DNA of 13,136 nt from Patescibacteria group bacterium (lineage in GTDB: Bacteria > Patescibacteriota > Minisyncoccia > Phycocordibacterales > UBA2100). Every line of letters begins with the position of its first letter. Within the stretch, counting starts at the first letter, position 1. This document shows, piece by piece, positions 12,713 through 13,136 of the stretch. The position numbers were made by a program, and so were the translations under genes. The stretch lies in the NCBI GenBank assembly GCA_015489565.1, contig WFZM01000023.1, positions 1 through 13,136 on the forward strand, in the 5' to 3' direction. The notes below the pieces were generated by a model. The model was given only the letters and a program-made list of their open reading frames with translations, made no database searches and was not told where the DNA came from.

Positions 12713-13136
12713 ATATTATTTATCTCATTCAAAACGATATCCAACACATACGATGTAGAATCTTTATCATTTTTATAGATTTCAATAAATTTAGCATTAG
12801 ATGTTGCCTTATCGTTAACATGTATTATTTTCTTATTGTAAGCATTCAAGAATGTATTTAAACCTTTAGAGTGATTATTAAACCAATCCTTCAAATCCTC
12901 CTCCGCCTCCTTCTGCTTCCATGGCAGATAATACTTCGCCGCCAATTTGTAGTCTTTCTTTTTAAGCGCCTCTACAAACATATCCAGCGTCTCCTCCGGG
13001 GTCTTACCACCGTAGTGATCTGCCTTTAGCATGGCTTCATACTTTCTTTCAATCCTGTCTGCTTCTTTAAGATACGCTGCACTGCGTTCATACGCTTCCC
13101 TAAAAGGAGCCACAGACTTTTGATAGGCCATCTCTA
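12691..13136 (-). CDS. Hypothetical protein, 5' end outside the window
   Basis: The frame stays open to the right edge. An ATG at 13131 exists, but the sequence after it (YQKSVAPFREAYERSAAYLKEADRIERKYEAML) reads like the middle of a protein, so the start probably lies beyond the window. From general acquaintance with such proteins, a membrane helix or lipoprotein signal there is likely (inference). The visible 146 residues are a helical charged part, a GGKTPEETLDMFVEALKKKDYKLAAKYY block (about residues 41-68, possibly an NTF2-like or repeat helix pair) and a C-terminal beta part (FIEIYKND, YVLDIVLNEINNIWKIEKF) that could close an NTF2-like cone. I cannot assign a function. Its last 22 bp overlap the start of the large secreted protein gene, which implies cotranscription and probably translational coupling. 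Confidence 0.7.
   Translation of the reverse strand, partial: EMAYQKSVAPFREAYERSAAYLKEADRIERKYEAMLKADHYGGKTPEETLDMFVEALKKKDYKLAAKYYLPWKQKEAEEDLKDWFNNHSKGLNTFLNAYNKKIIHVNDKATSNAKFIEIYKNDKDSTSYVLDIVLNEINNIWKIEKF

Noticed and set aside
1..13136. UGA recoded as Gly or Trp, as in some CPR lineages
   Set aside because: All genes, including one of 1305 codons, are full length without in-frame TGA, and Trp is encoded by TGG, so the standard code fits.
1..13136. CRISPR array, tRNA, rRNA, insertion sequence or integrase
   Set aside because: I saw no regularly spaced direct repeats, cloverleaf sequences, transposase motifs or terminal repeats with target duplications.

Overview
The window looks like chromosomal DNA of a small-genome bacterium of the Candidate Phyla Radiation (Patescibacteria, probably Parcubacteria-like). 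This placement is inference. It rests on moderate to low GC, compact genes with hardly any Shine-Dalgarno signal, an EF-P whose tip loop lacks the usual PGKG/PGRG core, a bS6 with a long acidic tail, and a very large secreted multi-domain protein. All eleven genes read with the standard bacterial code and end in TAA or TAG.

Layout. The left end carries the 3' part of an unrecognised gene (2-1186, +). Then come rpsF (1237-1749, +) with a strong terminator behind it, and a second + unit made of ssb, efp and a lytic transglycosylase gene (1854-4118). Facing these is rpsR (4203-4415, -), alone, with its own promoter and a structured leader that matches the published description of the S6:S18 complex binding motif. 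Two tandem terminators separate rpsR from the next - strand unit, ftsK / Ig-like membrane protein / recA (8471 to 4693), whose members are 13 bp apart or overlap by 11 bp. An intergenic stretch (8472-8794) holds candidate promoters and hairpins. Finally, a - strand pair fills 8795-13136: a 5'-truncated small protein gene overlaps by 22 bp the start of a 1305-residue secreted protein. That protein has an N-terminal zinc phospholipase C-like domain, a coiled coil, Ig-like domains, a possible lamin-tail-like domain and a probable beta-helix.

How it fits together. The left and middle parts are housekeeping: ribosome assembly and translation (bS6, bS18, EF-P), DNA binding and recombination (SSB, RecA), chromosome segregation (FtsK) and wall remodelling (transglycosylase). 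rpsF and rpsR are split into separate convergent units, and the only visible candidate autoregulatory element sits on rpsR. The right end is the accessory part: a probable envelope or secreted hydrolase with an adjacent partner. Its coding sequence contains an 18-bp-arm palindrome built like an intrinsic terminator, and its stop codon abuts a 22-bp-arm perfect palindrome.

The most noteworthy items are the rpsR leader, the two palindromes of the large gene, the domain architecture of its product, and apparently leaderless promoters sharing a TGATA-type extended -10.
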